This document shows positions 32,217 to 40,127 of a stretch of DNA of 44,264 nucleotides, one piece after another (within the stretch, counting starts at the first letter, position 1; every line of letters starts with the position of its first letter). The DNA is taken from assembly GCA_003612485.1 (NCBI GenBank), contig RAZA01000032.1, positions 1-44,264 of the forward strand. Direction: 5' to 3'. This DNA comes from a bacterium D16-50. Its GTDB lineage: Bacteria > Bacillota > Clostridia > Lachnospirales > Lachnospiraceae. The notes under the pieces are model-generated. The model saw nothing but the letters and a program-made list of their open reading frames with translations. It searched no databases and was not told where the DNA came from. The position numbers were made by a program, and so were the translations under genes.

Positions 32217-34277
32217 ATGGAAGCGTCTGCAAAGTCAATTTTACATGATTATTCGGGGTTAGTATATGACAGCGAAACCGCCTTGCCTATGGCTTCGGTT
32301 GCCGTAAGCAACGGCAGAGAGGTTGTGCTGACGGACGAAGCGGGCCGATATGTTCTGAAGGGCTGGCATAAGGCCAGCTTTATCACCGTTACCGTGCCCA
32401 CAAACTATTGGTCATCTTGTTACTATATCCCAGTCTCAGACAAAGAATCGGGCTATGACTTTGCCCTTGACAGGCTGGAAAACGATTACACCAATCATGT
32501 CTTTTTGCAGGTGACGGACAGTGAAGTAGGTGCAAAGGGCCCGGGGCAATGGGTTGAAAAGCTGCGCCGGGTGGCGGAAAAAACACATCCTGCCTTTATC
32601 GTACACACGGGAGATATCTGTTACATCGACGGGCTGAAGGCCCATCTGAGAGGTATGAACAGTGAAAACATGGGCGTTCCGGTGAAGTATGTGATCGGCA
32701 ACCATGACTATGTCAACTGGGGAGAATACGGAGAGGCTTTGTTTGAGAGCATTTACGGCCCCGTCATGTATTCCTTTGAGGTGGGCCGGATTCATTACAT
32801 CATAACGCCAATCGTCCACGGCGATGTCAAGGCCAAATACACCCAAAGCGATGTGGCGGCGTTTCTGGTCAACGATCTTAGGCATGTTTCACATGATAAG
32901 AAAGTGATCATGTTCAATCACGATTTTTGCGCCGGCGACGAGGCGGGCTTTGTCTTCTCGGACGGTCGGACAAAAATCGATTGGAAAAGGCATCATCTTT
33001 TGGCATGGGTTTTCGGCCACTGGCATTACAACTATCTCAACGAGATTGGAGGTATTTTCAATATCACCACCTCAAGGCCGGACACGGGAGGAATCGACGC
33101 CTCCCCCGCTACGGTCAGAAGCGTGGTGTTAGAGGGCGGAGCCCTGAAAGGCAGCCGCTGCCATTACAATGATTTTGAGGAAACTGCGCCCACAGAGGCA
33201 TATCAATGGAATGTTTCATTGGGCGGCAACATTCTTTATTCCGCCCCGGCGCTGGAAGAGGGCATTGTGTTTGCAGGAACCGTTTCCGACGGATGGCCAA
33301 AGCAGTGCTCAGTTGCCGCAATCTGTCAGGAAACCGGAGAAATACTCTGGAAATACCAAACAAAGAATTCCGTTAAAAGCGATATTCGCGTCATTGGCCA
33401 TAAAGTTATCGCTCAGGATACGGAAGGCAATGTCTATTGTTTTGACTTTTCGGGCAATCTCATGTGGAACACAAAAACAGAATTGCGCAATCCCAACAAT
33501 TCCGCCAGCAGCATTGCGGCAAACGAGGACTATGTCTACTGCGGCGGTCAGCAGCAGGTTTATTGTCTGAGGGTTTCCGACGGGAGTCAGGTCTGGAGCA
33601 AAAAGCTCTCAGGAGGAAATACATCCCCCTCCGGCTTTGTACTGCACGAAAATATTTTGTTTGTGGGCACCCACTGGGACAGGCTTTACGCCTTGGACGC
33701 GGCTGCGGGGGAAACGCTTTGGACAAACAACAGCCATAAGCTTAACTATTTTATCATGACGCCTGCAGTGTATGGCGGCTGCCTGTTTGCCGCGTCATGG
33801 AGCAGGCTGTATAAAATAGAGATCGGTTCCGGCAATACGGTAAAATACAGAGAATTTGAGGGCTATGTTTTCAACAGCGCCACAACCCCGTATGTGGAAG
33901 AGGGCGTTATGTATATGGGAACCACAAACAAGGGGGTTGTAGCCGTTGATACGGAAAGCCTCGATATCCTGTGGACGTTTGAAACCGGAAAAAACCTTAT
34001 TCTCACATCTCCTTACAGCTTCGACAGCGGGGGGACGGTAGACAGCGCTGTAGTTCCCATGGGAAAAGCGCTCTGCTTCGGGGCATCGGACGGCTTCCTA
34101 TATGTCATCGATAAGAACGGCAAGAAAATAGAAGCCCACAATATAGGATCCCCGGTCAATCAGGCTCCTATTGCAGTGAACGGATCTATGATAGCAGCTG
34201 ATTTCAGCGGGAATATTGTGTGTATTGCTGTCCTGCAGCCGCAGAAATTCATTTTTAAGCCACAGCATGTTGCTTAA
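32217..34277 (+). CDS. Calcineurin-like phosphoesterase fused to a PQQ-type beta-propeller
   Basis: 686 residues in three parts. Residues 1-90 are a carboxypeptidase-regulatory/Ig-like fold of the MetallophosN kind. Residues 92-330 are a metallophosphoesterase with GD at 132-133 (HTGDICY), GNHD at 161-164, FNHD with His235, and GHWH at 267-270; the first motif reads TDSE (Asp101, Glu103) where DxH is usual. Residues 340-686 are six or seven propeller blades with repeated GxxLW ('GEILWKY', 'GNLMWNT', 'GSQVWSK', 'GETLWTN', 'DILWTFETG'). No signal peptide, so cytosolic as read. The ATG at 32217 has GGGGGA about 10 bases upstream. Substrate unknown. Confidence 0.85.
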   Translation: MEASAKSILHDYSGLVYDSETALPMASVAVSNGREVVLTDEAGRYVLKGWHKASFITVTVPTNYWSSCYYIPVSDKESGYDFALDRLENDYTNHVFLQVTDSEVGAKGPGQWVEKLRRVAEKTHPAFIVHTGDICYIDGLKAHLRGMNSENMGVPVKYVIGNHDYVNWGEYGEALFESIYGPVMYSFEVGRIHYIITPIVHGDVKAKYTQSDVAAFLVNDLRHVSHDKKVIMFNHDFCAGDEAGFVFSDGRTKIDWKRHHLLAWVFGHWHYNYLNEIGGIFNITTSRPDTGGIDASPATVRSVVLEGGALKGSRCHYNDFEETAPTEAYQWNVSLGGNILYSAPALEEGIVFAGTVSDGWPKQCSVAAICQETGEILWKYQTKNSVKSDIRVIGHKVIAQDTEGNVYCFDFSGNLMWNTKTELRNPNNSASSIAANEDYVYCGGQQQVYCLRVSDGSQVWSKKLSGGNTSPSGFVLHENILFVGTHWDRLYALDAAAGETLWTNNSHKLNYFIMTPAVYGGCLFAASWSRLYKIEIGSGNTVKYREFEGYVFNSATTPYVEEGVMYMGTTNKGVVAVDTESLDILWTFETGKNLILTSPYSFDSGGTVDSAVVPMGKALCFGASDGFLYVIDKNGKKIEAHNIGSPVNQAPIAVNGSMIAADFSGNIVCIAVLQPQKFIFKPQHVA

Positions 34278-34294
34278 AATGAAGGGAGACAACT

Positions 34295-35134
34295 ATGAAC
34301 CATACATGGACCGTAAATGTCTGGGGCGTCCGAGGCGCATTTCCCGCCCCCGGCGCCGCATTTCTGGAATACGGAGGCAACACCTCCTGCATTTCCGTGG
34401 ACTATGGAAGCGGAATAGTGATATTCGACGGGGGCAGCGGCCTGCCGGAGCTGGGACGCTGCCTCAAGGACCGTAAGGTCAGAGAAGTACACATTCTTAT
34501 CAGTCACCTCCATATAGACCACTGTCTCGGACTGTTTCCTTTCCCCCTTTTTCAGGATCCCCATGCCCGGATCCACCTTTATGGAGGTCCACATGAGAAC
34601 ATGAGTTTCCGAAAAGGGCTGGAAGCTCTTCTGGGATCCCCCTACTGGCCCTTGGGCCTCAAGGACTTTCCGGCCCATGTGGACATTCATGAGCTTCTCC
34701 CCGGCGCAGGCTTCGATCTGGCTGGAACCGAGGGTTCTTCCCACCCAATCACCATACGCACTCTGGCAGGAAACCATCCCGGCCAGAGCATGCTCTACCG
34801 CATGTCGCAAAATGACAAAAGCGTCATATATGCTCTGGACTGCGAACTGGATAAACCTATGGAACACTCTCTGGCAGAATTTGCCCAAGGGGGCAGTCTG
34901 CTGATCTGGGACGCCAACTTCACAGAAGCGGAGCTGGAGGCTCACCGGGGCTGGGGGCATTCTACATGGAAGGAGGGAGCGGCCGTGCGGCGTATGGCAG
35001 GGGTCAGATCAGCTCTCATGACCCATTACGCTTCCGGCCACACGGACAGCTTCCTCCGGGCTCAGGAGCTATGCTGCAGAGAGTACGACCCAGCCAGTAT
35101 CTTCGCAAGAGAGGGACTGGAGATTCGGATCTGA
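34295..35134 (+). CDS. MBL-fold metallo-hydrolase (phosphodiesterase-like)
   Basis: 279 residues. The metallo-beta-lactamase metal site is HLHIDH (His71, His73, Asp75, His76), with further ligands in AGNHPG, ALDCELD and MTHYASGH. The N-terminal WGVRGAFPAPG and YGGNTSC blocks are typical of a subgroup related to cyclic-nucleotide phosphodiesterases and tRNase Z-like enzymes. AAGGGAG lies 6 bases before the ATG. The gene starts 17 bases after the phosphoesterase-propeller stop and 54 before the GAF-HD gene. Predicted cytosolic; the substrate is unknown, but a phosphodiester is the likely class. Confidence 0.88.
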   Translation: MNHTWTVNVWGVRGAFPAPGAAFLEYGGNTSCISVDYGSGIVIFDGGSGLPELGRCLKDRKVREVHILISHLHIDHCLGLFPFPLFQDPHARIHLYGGPHENMSFRKGLEALLGSPYWPLGLKDFPAHVDIHELLPGAGFDLAGTEGSSHPITIRTLAGNHPGQSMLYRMSQNDKSVIYALDCELDKPMEHSLAEFAQGGSLLIWDANFTEAELEAHRGWGHSTWKEGAAVRRMAGVRSALMTHYASGHTDSFLRAQELCCREYDPASIFAREGLEIRI

Positions 35135-35188
35135 CTTTATAGACAGTACAAAATCATTGCCCCCTAAAAAACGGGCAGGAGGGAAAGT

Positions 35189-36688
35189 ATGACACAGGAA
35201 AACATCAACAAGATATTGGAAATAGGCATTCTCCTTTCCTCAGAGCATGACGTCAACCGCCTTCTGGAGCAAATCTTGTCATGCGCCATGGAGCTTACCC
35301 ACTGTGACGCAGGCACGCTGTACCTGCTGGACAATGATGTCCTGCGGTTCAGAATCATGAGAAACAATACCCTGAAGACCTATATCGGCGGGGACGGGAC
35401 AATGCCCCAGCTGCCGCCGGTTCCATTGAGCCGGGAGAACGTATGCGCTCTGGCCCTGCTGGACAACAGAAACATTCTGGTGGAGGATGTGCGAAGCTGC
35501 GACGAGTACGACTTCTCCGGCCCCATGCACTACGACGCCCTGACGAAATACCGCACCAAGTCCATGCTGGTGGTTCCCATGCGCAACAGACAGGGGGAGC
35601 GGCTGGGCGTCCTGCAGCTGATCAACGCTCTGGACGAAGAGGGCAATGTATGCGGCTTCGTCCAGAGTATGGTTCTGCTGGCAGAGTCCGTAGCCTCTCA
35701 GGCAGCCGTCACCATTCAGAACGTGCGCTATATGAAGGAGATCAAGGAGCTGTTCCACTCCTTCGTCAGAGCCATGTCCACAGCTGTTGACGAAAGAACT
35801 CCTTACAATGGCAGCCATCCCAGACATATGGCCGAGTACTGCAGCCGCTTCATAGATTATCTGAACACCCGCAGTGACGCCCCCCATTTCACCCCCGCCC
35901 AGAAAGAAGAACTAATGATGAGCATCTGGCTCCATGACATCGGAAAGCTGGTGACTCCTCTGGAAGTAATGAACAAGGCGAAGCGCCTTCTGCCGGAGCA
36001 ATACGCAAATTTCTCCCATCGTATGGAGACCATCCGGCTGCTGGCCCAGATTCGCCAGCTGAAGGGCGATATCTCCGCCTCCGAAAGGGATGTTCTGGTC
36101 CGGCAGACCCAAGAGGCATCCAGTCTGGTAGATCAGGCGAATTCCGCCGTCTTTCTGAAGAATGACCTGCTGGAGGAGCTGACCAAACTCCGGGACAGAA
36201 TCTACGCCGCAGAGGACGGATCCTTTCCTCACTGGCTGACTCAGGAGGAATATGACATGCTTTCCATTCGGAGAGGAACCCTATCCGAGGCAGAGCGGAA
36301 AATCATGGAGCAGCATGTGGAGATCACCGACAAGCTGCTGTCCCAGATTCATTTCTCCAAGGATATGTCCCACGTGCGGGAATGGGCCGCCTCCCACCAC
36401 GAACTGCTCAACGGCGGCGGCTACCCCCGCCGTCTGAAGGGGGACGAAATACCGCTGCAAGTGCGCATCATCACCATACTGGACATTTTTGACGCTCTGG
36501 TGGCCAACGACAGGCCCTACAAGAAAGCATTGCCTCTGAGCAAAGCCCTGAGCATTCTGAGAGAAAACGCAGAACAGCGGGGAGAGCTGGACCCGGTGCT
36601 GACCAGACTCTTCATCGAGAGCCGCTGCTGGGAATATTCCGAGACCTTTCCCGGAAAGACCGATGAGATACTGCAGACCGGCGTATGA
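35189..36688 (+). CDS. GAF-HD-GYP domain phosphodiesterase
   Basis: 499 residues. Residues 15-180 form a GAF domain; 190-480 form an HD-GYP domain: His210, HD at 249-250 (WLHDIGK), His376, HH at 403-404 and GGGYP at 409-413, with DIFDALVANDRPYK afterwards. HD-GYP enzymes split cyclic di-GMP or related cyclic dinucleotides. About 95 mostly helical residues (270-365) are inserted between the HD motif and the next histidine; I recall such an insert in a GAF-linked subfamily. AGGAGGG stands 5 bases before the ATG. The GAF part probably senses a small ligand and controls hydrolysis. Confidence 0.9.
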   Translation: MTQENINKILEIGILLSSEHDVNRLLEQILSCAMELTHCDAGTLYLLDNDVLRFRIMRNNTLKTYIGGDGTMPQLPPVPLSRENVCALALLDNRNILVEDVRSCDEYDFSGPMHYDALTKYRTKSMLVVPMRNRQGERLGVLQLINALDEEGNVCGFVQSMVLLAESVASQAAVTIQNVRYMKEIKELFHSFVRAMSTAVDERTPYNGSHPRHMAEYCSRFIDYLNTRSDAPHFTPAQKEELMMSIWLHDIGKLVTPLEVMNKAKRLLPEQYANFSHRMETIRLLAQIRQLKGDISASERDVLVRQTQEASSLVDQANSAVFLKNDLLEELTKLRDRIYAAEDGSFPHWLTQEEYDMLSIRRGTLSEAERKIMEQHVEITDKLLSQIHFSKDMSHVREWAASHHELLNGGGYPRRLKGDEIPLQVRIITILDIFDALVANDRPYKKALPLSKALSILRENAEQRGELDPVLTRLFIESRCWEYSETFPGKTDEILQTGV

Positions 36689-36754
36689 AACGGCATTCGG
36701 GATTCTTCGGCCCCCAAAAGCACATTATCCCCTTATATAGTGCTGTAAAACCCA

Positions 36755-36783
36755 TTGCCATTTACACACAATAGGCGTATGAT
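36755..36783 (+). promoter_or_regulatory. Sigma-A promoter of hflK-hflC
   Basis: TTGCCA (36755-36760), 17 bp, TATGAT (36778-36783). The start near 36790 means that both 107-bp repeats lie in a 250-nt transcribed leader of hflK. Confidence 0.65.
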
Positions 36784-36805
36784 AAATGCAATATATACAA
36801 TACGG

Positions 36806-37028
36806 AACTGGAATCAGTCTCGCAACGAAAAGCGCACGGAAGGGATTGCGGGCGCATAGCCTTGCGGCCGGAAGCCCTTCCCAGAACCGTGCGCTTGAAG
36901 TGCAGAGACGAAAACTGGAATCAGTCTCGCAACGAAAAGCGCACGGAAGGGATTGCGGGCGCATGGCCTTGCGGCCGGAAGCCCTTCCCAGAACCGTGCG
37001 CTTGGAGTGCAGAGACGAAAACTGGAAT
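36806..37028 (+). repeat. 107-bp tandem duplication with strong dyad symmetry
   Basis: Unit 1 is 36806-36912, unit 2 is 36913-37019, and nine bases of a third copy follow (37020-37028). The two full units differ at only two positions that I can see. Each contains the perfect 10-bp inverted repeat AAGCGCACGG/CCGTGCGCTT (36830-36839 with 36887-36896 in unit 1), continued inward by AAGGG/CCCTT. Each would fold into a long hairpin in the hflK leader. There is no T run, no conserved gene in any frame, and no CRISPR-like spacer pattern. The gap 36689-37039 holds only this and the promoter. Confidence 0.93.
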
Positions 37029-37039
37029 AGGAGGTAAAT

Positions 37040-38092
37040 ATGAACGGTGATTCTTTTCGCAACAGAAGGAACGGTTTTGAGACCATGGACGGCGGCGGCA
37101 GCGCCCCCAAGAAAAAAATGCCCAGCGGAAAAATAATAGGCATTGCGGCGCTGGTGATCGTGCTCGTTATTCTGGGCCTCAACTGCACCTATGAGATCAA
37201 GGAGCAGGAGCAGGCGGTGCTGATCACATTGGGCAGCCCTCAGGCCGTCACGGAGCCCGGACTGCACTTTAAGATTCCATTTATCCAGCAGGTGAGAAAG
37301 GTGAACACCACTATTCAGGGGCTTGCCATCGGCTACAGTCTGGACTCCAACCAATACGATGAAGATGAGTCCCTGATGATCACCTCGGACTTCAATTTCA
37401 TTGATGTTGACTTCTATGTGGAATACCGCTTCAGCGATCCCGTGAAGGCGCTCTACGCCTCCAAGAATCCTCTGGGAATCCTGAAGAACATCAGCCAGAG
37501 CTGCATCAGAACCGTCATCGGCAGTTATTCCGTGGACGATGTGCTGACCACCGGAAAGAACGAGATACAGTCCGCCATCAAGGAAATGATTCTGGAGCGT
37601 CTATCCAAGCAGGACATCGGCATCCAGCTGGTGAACATCACCATTCAGGATTCCGAGCCCCCCACTCAGGAGGTCATGGAAGCCTTCAAAGCCGTGGAGA
37701 CCGCAAAGCAGGGCAAGGAGACCGCTCTGAACAATGCAAACAAATACCGCAATGAGCAGCTGCCCTCCGCTCAGGCCAGAGCCGACGGCATCATCAAGGA
37801 TGCGGAGGCCCAGAAGACCGAGCGCATCAACGAGGCTACGGCTCAGGTATCCCGCTTCAACGCCATGTATGAGGAGTATATCAAGAATCCTGTGATCACC
37901 AGACAGCGCATGTTCTTTGAAGCCATGGAGGATGTCCTGCCCGGACTGAAGGTGATTATCGAAGGCTCCGACGGCAATATGCAGACTCTCTACCCTCTGG
38001 ATTCCTTTACCGGCCAGACCGGAGAGGACGCCAGCTTTGACGGCGCAAACAATTCCGGCGCAAATCCCGGTCCAAGCGAGCCTGCCCCCTGA
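37040..38092 (+). CDS. hflK: HflK, SPFH/band-7 modulator of FtsH
   Basis: 350 residues: a cytosolic N-terminus, one membrane helix (about 31-50, IIGIAALVIVLVILGL), the band-7/SPFH domain ('QEQAVLITLGSPQAVTEPGLHFKIPFI'), a long charged coiled coil ('AQARADGIIKDAEAQKTERI') and an acidic Gly/Asn tail. With HflC it forms a large membrane ring around the FtsH protease and restrains its activity. AGGAGG lies 5 bases before the ATG. hflC follows after 107 bases. Confidence 0.92.
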   Translation: MNGDSFRNRRNGFETMDGGGSAPKKKMPSGKIIGIAALVIVLVILGLNCTYEIKEQEQAVLITLGSPQAVTEPGLHFKIPFIQQVRKVNTTIQGLAIGYSLDSNQYDEDESLMITSDFNFIDVDFYVEYRFSDPVKALYASKNPLGILKNISQSCIRTVIGSYSVDDVLTTGKNEIQSAIKEMILERLSKQDIGIQLVNITIQDSEPPTQEVMEAFKAVETAKQGKETALNNANKYRNEQLPSAQARADGIIKDAEAQKTERINEATAQVSRFNAMYEEYIKNPVITRQRMFFEAMEDVLPGLKVIIEGSDGNMQTLYPLDSFTGQTGEDASFDGANNSGANPGPSEPAP

Positions 38093-38199
38093 ATTAGCTC
38101 CATGAGCATCCGGCGGCATGCCCTCAGCGGAGACATGCAGATTGCATAGAGTTCAAAAAATGATAGATATCCGTGCCGAAGCACGCAAGGAGGTATAAT

Positions 38200-39069
38200 A
38201 TGAAGATTGCGAAAAAGGTCCTGCTGACCGTCCTGCTATTGGTCATTCTGATCACAGGCGCATCCAGCATCGTCATCACCAGAGAGAATGAGTACAGCCT
38301 GATCCGCCAGTTCGGAAGAATCGAGCGCGTAGTGTCCTCTTCAGGTATCAGCTTCAAGATTCCCTTTATCCAGAGCGTGGACACTCTGCCCAAGCAGATC
38401 CTGCTGTATGATCTGTCTCCCTCCGACGTCATCACCAGCGACAAGAAGACCATGATCTGTGACAGCTACATCCTCTGGCGCATCACCGATCCCCAAAAGT
38501 TCGCCCAGACCCTGAACTTTTCCATCTCCAACGCGGAGAGCCGTCTGGACGCCATCGTGTACAACTCCACAAAGAACGTCATCAGCAGCACCACTCAGGA
38601 GGACGTGATCTCCGGGCGCAACGGAGAACTGTCCTCGGCTATCATAGCCAACATAGGGGACTCTCTGGATCAGTACGGCATCGAGCTGCTCTCCTTCGAG
38701 ACCAAAAAGCTGGATCTCCCCAACGACAACAAGGCTGCCGTCTATGAGCGCATGATCTCCGAGCGGGACAATATCGCCGCCACCTACACCGCGGAGGGAA
38801 GCTCCGAGGCCCAGATCATCCGCAACACCACCGACAAGGAGGTCACCGTGCTTCTCTCCGAGGCCGAGAAGGACGCCGCCATTCTCATCGCGGAGGGTGA
38901 GGCCGAGTACATGAAGATCCTCTCCGATGCCTATAACGATGCGTCAAAGCAGGAGTTCTATTCCTTCGTGAGAAGTCTGGACGCTCTGAAGCTTTCCATG
39001 AAGGGCGGGAACAAGACCGTCATCCTCTCCCCGGACTCTCCCATCGCTCAGATCTTCTATACGAAATAG
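38200..39069 (+). CDS. hflC: HflC, SPFH/band-7 partner of HflK
   Basis: 289 residues: a membrane helix near the N-terminus (about 5-25), the SPFH domain ('ENEYSLIRQFGRIERVVSS', then GISFKIPFIQSV), and a coiled coil ('ERMISERDNIAATYTAEG', 'AEKDAAILIAEGEAEYMKIL'). It assembles with HflK. The ATG at 38200 follows AAGGAGG by 6 bases; nine codons further up are open but have no site. A clear terminator follows 39 bases after the stop, so hflK-hflC is a two-gene unit. Confidence 0.92.
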   Translation: MKIAKKVLLTVLLLVILITGASSIVITRENEYSLIRQFGRIERVVSSSGISFKIPFIQSVDTLPKQILLYDLSPSDVITSDKKTMICDSYILWRITDPQKFAQTLNFSISNAESRLDAIVYNSTKNVISSTTQEDVISGRNGELSSAIIANIGDSLDQYGIELLSFETKKLDLPNDNKAAVYERMISERDNIAATYTAEGSSEAQIIRNTTDKEVTVLLSEAEKDAAILIAEGEAEYMKILSDAYNDASKQEFYSFVRSLDALKLSMKGGNKTVILSPDSPIAQIFYTK

Positions 39070-39107
39070 CATATGGCGCTACCCGCTACCCATCTGGGGG
39101 GCTATCA

Positions 39108-39145
39108 GCCCTGCCGCATTCCTCTTTTGCGGCGGGGCCTTTTTA
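39108..39145 (+). terminator. Rho-independent terminator of hflKC
   Basis: GCCCTGCCGCA (39108-39118) pairs with TGCGGCGGGGC (39128-39138), with one G-T pair and a 9-nt loop, followed by a CTTTTT run (39139-39144). Confidence 0.92.
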
Positions 39146-39171
39146 GTCCCGAATTTTCCGCCCTTTTCCCC

Positions 39172-39200
39172 TTTACGGAATCCCGTTTTTAGGTTACAAT
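39172..39200 (+). promoter_or_regulatory. Sigma-A promoter of the cyclophilin gene
   Basis: TTTACG (39172-39177), 17 bp, TACAAT (39195-39200). A start near 39207 leaves about 80 nt before the ATG at 39289. Confidence 0.65.
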
Positions 39201-39288
39201 AGATCTGATTCTTATATGGCCAAGGCCCCTCCGGGCGACGCCAAAAAATCATAAAAGATATTGCAGCTGTTGCAGAAAGGACAAAAAC

Positions 39289-39810
39289 ATGGCACAGAAT
39301 CCTATTGTCACTATCAATATGAGGGATGGCGGCACAATCCGTCTGGAACTTTATCCGGAAATCGCCCCCATTTCCGTAAATAATTTTATCAGCCTCGTCA
39401 GCAGGCATTTCTACGACGGCCTCATTTTCCACCGGGTCATCAAGGGCTTCATGATTCAGGGCGGCTGCCCCGACGGCAACGGTATGGGCGGTCCCGGCTA
39501 CCAGATCAAAGGTGAATTTTCTAAAAACGGCGTGGCCAACGACCTAAAGCACACCGAGGGCGTGCTTTCCATGGCGAGAGCCATGAACCCTGACTCCGCA
39601 GGCTCCCAGTTCTTTATCATGCATAAGAACGCACCCCACTTAGACGGCAGCTATGCCGCATTCGGGAAGGTCGTTGAAGGTATGGATGTGGTGAACCGGA
39701 TTGCTGAAACAGCTACCGATTATTCCGACAGACCGCTGGAAAATCAAGTAATGCAGAGTGTTACCGTTGATACTTTCGGTGTGGATTATCCGGAGCCAGA
39801 GAAGCTCTAA
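39289..39810 (+). CDS. Cyclophilin-type peptidyl-prolyl cis-trans isomerase
   Basis: 173 residues covering one cyclophilin domain. The active-site features are present: FHRVIKGFMIQGG (catalytic Arg and neighbours, about 47-59), GPGYQIKGEF, SMARAMNPDSAGSQFFI (99-115), and HLDGSYAAFGKVVEGMD. No signal peptide, so it acts in the cytosol as a folding helper. AAAGGA lies 7 bases before the ATG. It stands alone, behind its own promoter and after the hflKC terminator. Confidence 0.96.
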   Translation: MAQNPIVTINMRDGGTIRLELYPEIAPISVNNFISLVSRHFYDGLIFHRVIKGFMIQGGCPDGNGMGGPGYQIKGEFSKNGVANDLKHTEGVLSMARAMNPDSAGSQFFIMHKNAPHLDGSYAAFGKVVEGMDVVNRIAETATDYSDRPLENQVMQSVTVDTFGVDYPEPEKL

Positions 39811-39829
39811 GCAGTTTCTCAAAAAAGTA

Positions 39830-40036
39830 TCATTTGGTACTGTTCAGTAAGGTTTTTATAAAATTTGTTAACCCGACATCAGGAAACTCCTTGCAGTATA
39901 AAGCCTGCCATACCTGACTGGTCTCCCACTCACCAAAGGACAGACTTCTCCCTATGGAGCCCTCGTCATAGTAATCCTCATAACTCATGACATGGTACAT
40001 AGGTTTCTTGGCAGAAATAAAGCAAACGGCAGTCAC
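39830..40036 (-). CDS. Small hypothetical protein or remnant
   Basis: A 68-residue frame, rich in Tyr, Glu, Asp and Trp ('YEDYYDEGSIGRSLSFGEWE', then 'VWQALYCKEFPDVGLTNF'), which looks protein-like but which I do not recognise. A GTG at 40036 is the first candidate start; GGGAGGAG touches it directly, too close for normal initiation, and it sits in the arm of a hairpin. The frame stays open upstream to about 40090 without an ATG, so this could be the tail of a lost gene. The gap 39811-40127 holds only this and the hairpin. Confidence 0.3.
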   Translation of the reverse strand: MTAVCFISAKKPMYHVMSYEDYYDEGSIGRSLSFGEWETSQVWQALYCKEFPDVGLTNFIKTLLNSTK

Positions 40037-40064
40037 CTCCTCCCAGCAAAGGTAACTGCCGTTT
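40024..40064 (-). terminator. Hairpin terminator after the solute-binding protein gene
   Basis: AAACGGCAGTCACC (40024-40037) and GGTAACTGCCGTTT (40051-40064) form a 14-bp stem with one mismatch and a 13-nt loop. On the minus strand it is followed by a T-rich GTTTGCTTTATTT. It lies 64 bases after the stop of the binding-protein gene; it could also stop rightward transcripts from the cyclophilin gene. Confidence 0.6.
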
Positions 40065-40127
40065 CTTACAAGAAGCGGTGAAAGCAGATTTTATCTCTGT
40101 TTCCCTGCATATCATATTTGCCTGTTA

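Noticed and set aside
36806..37028. CRISPR array
   Set aside because: The repeats are contiguous 107-bp units with no unique spacers, and there are no cas genes.
36725..37354. 209-residue minus-strand frame over the 107-bp repeats and the hflK start
   Set aside because: It is created by the repeated unit and the antisense of hflK; no start site or protein family fits.
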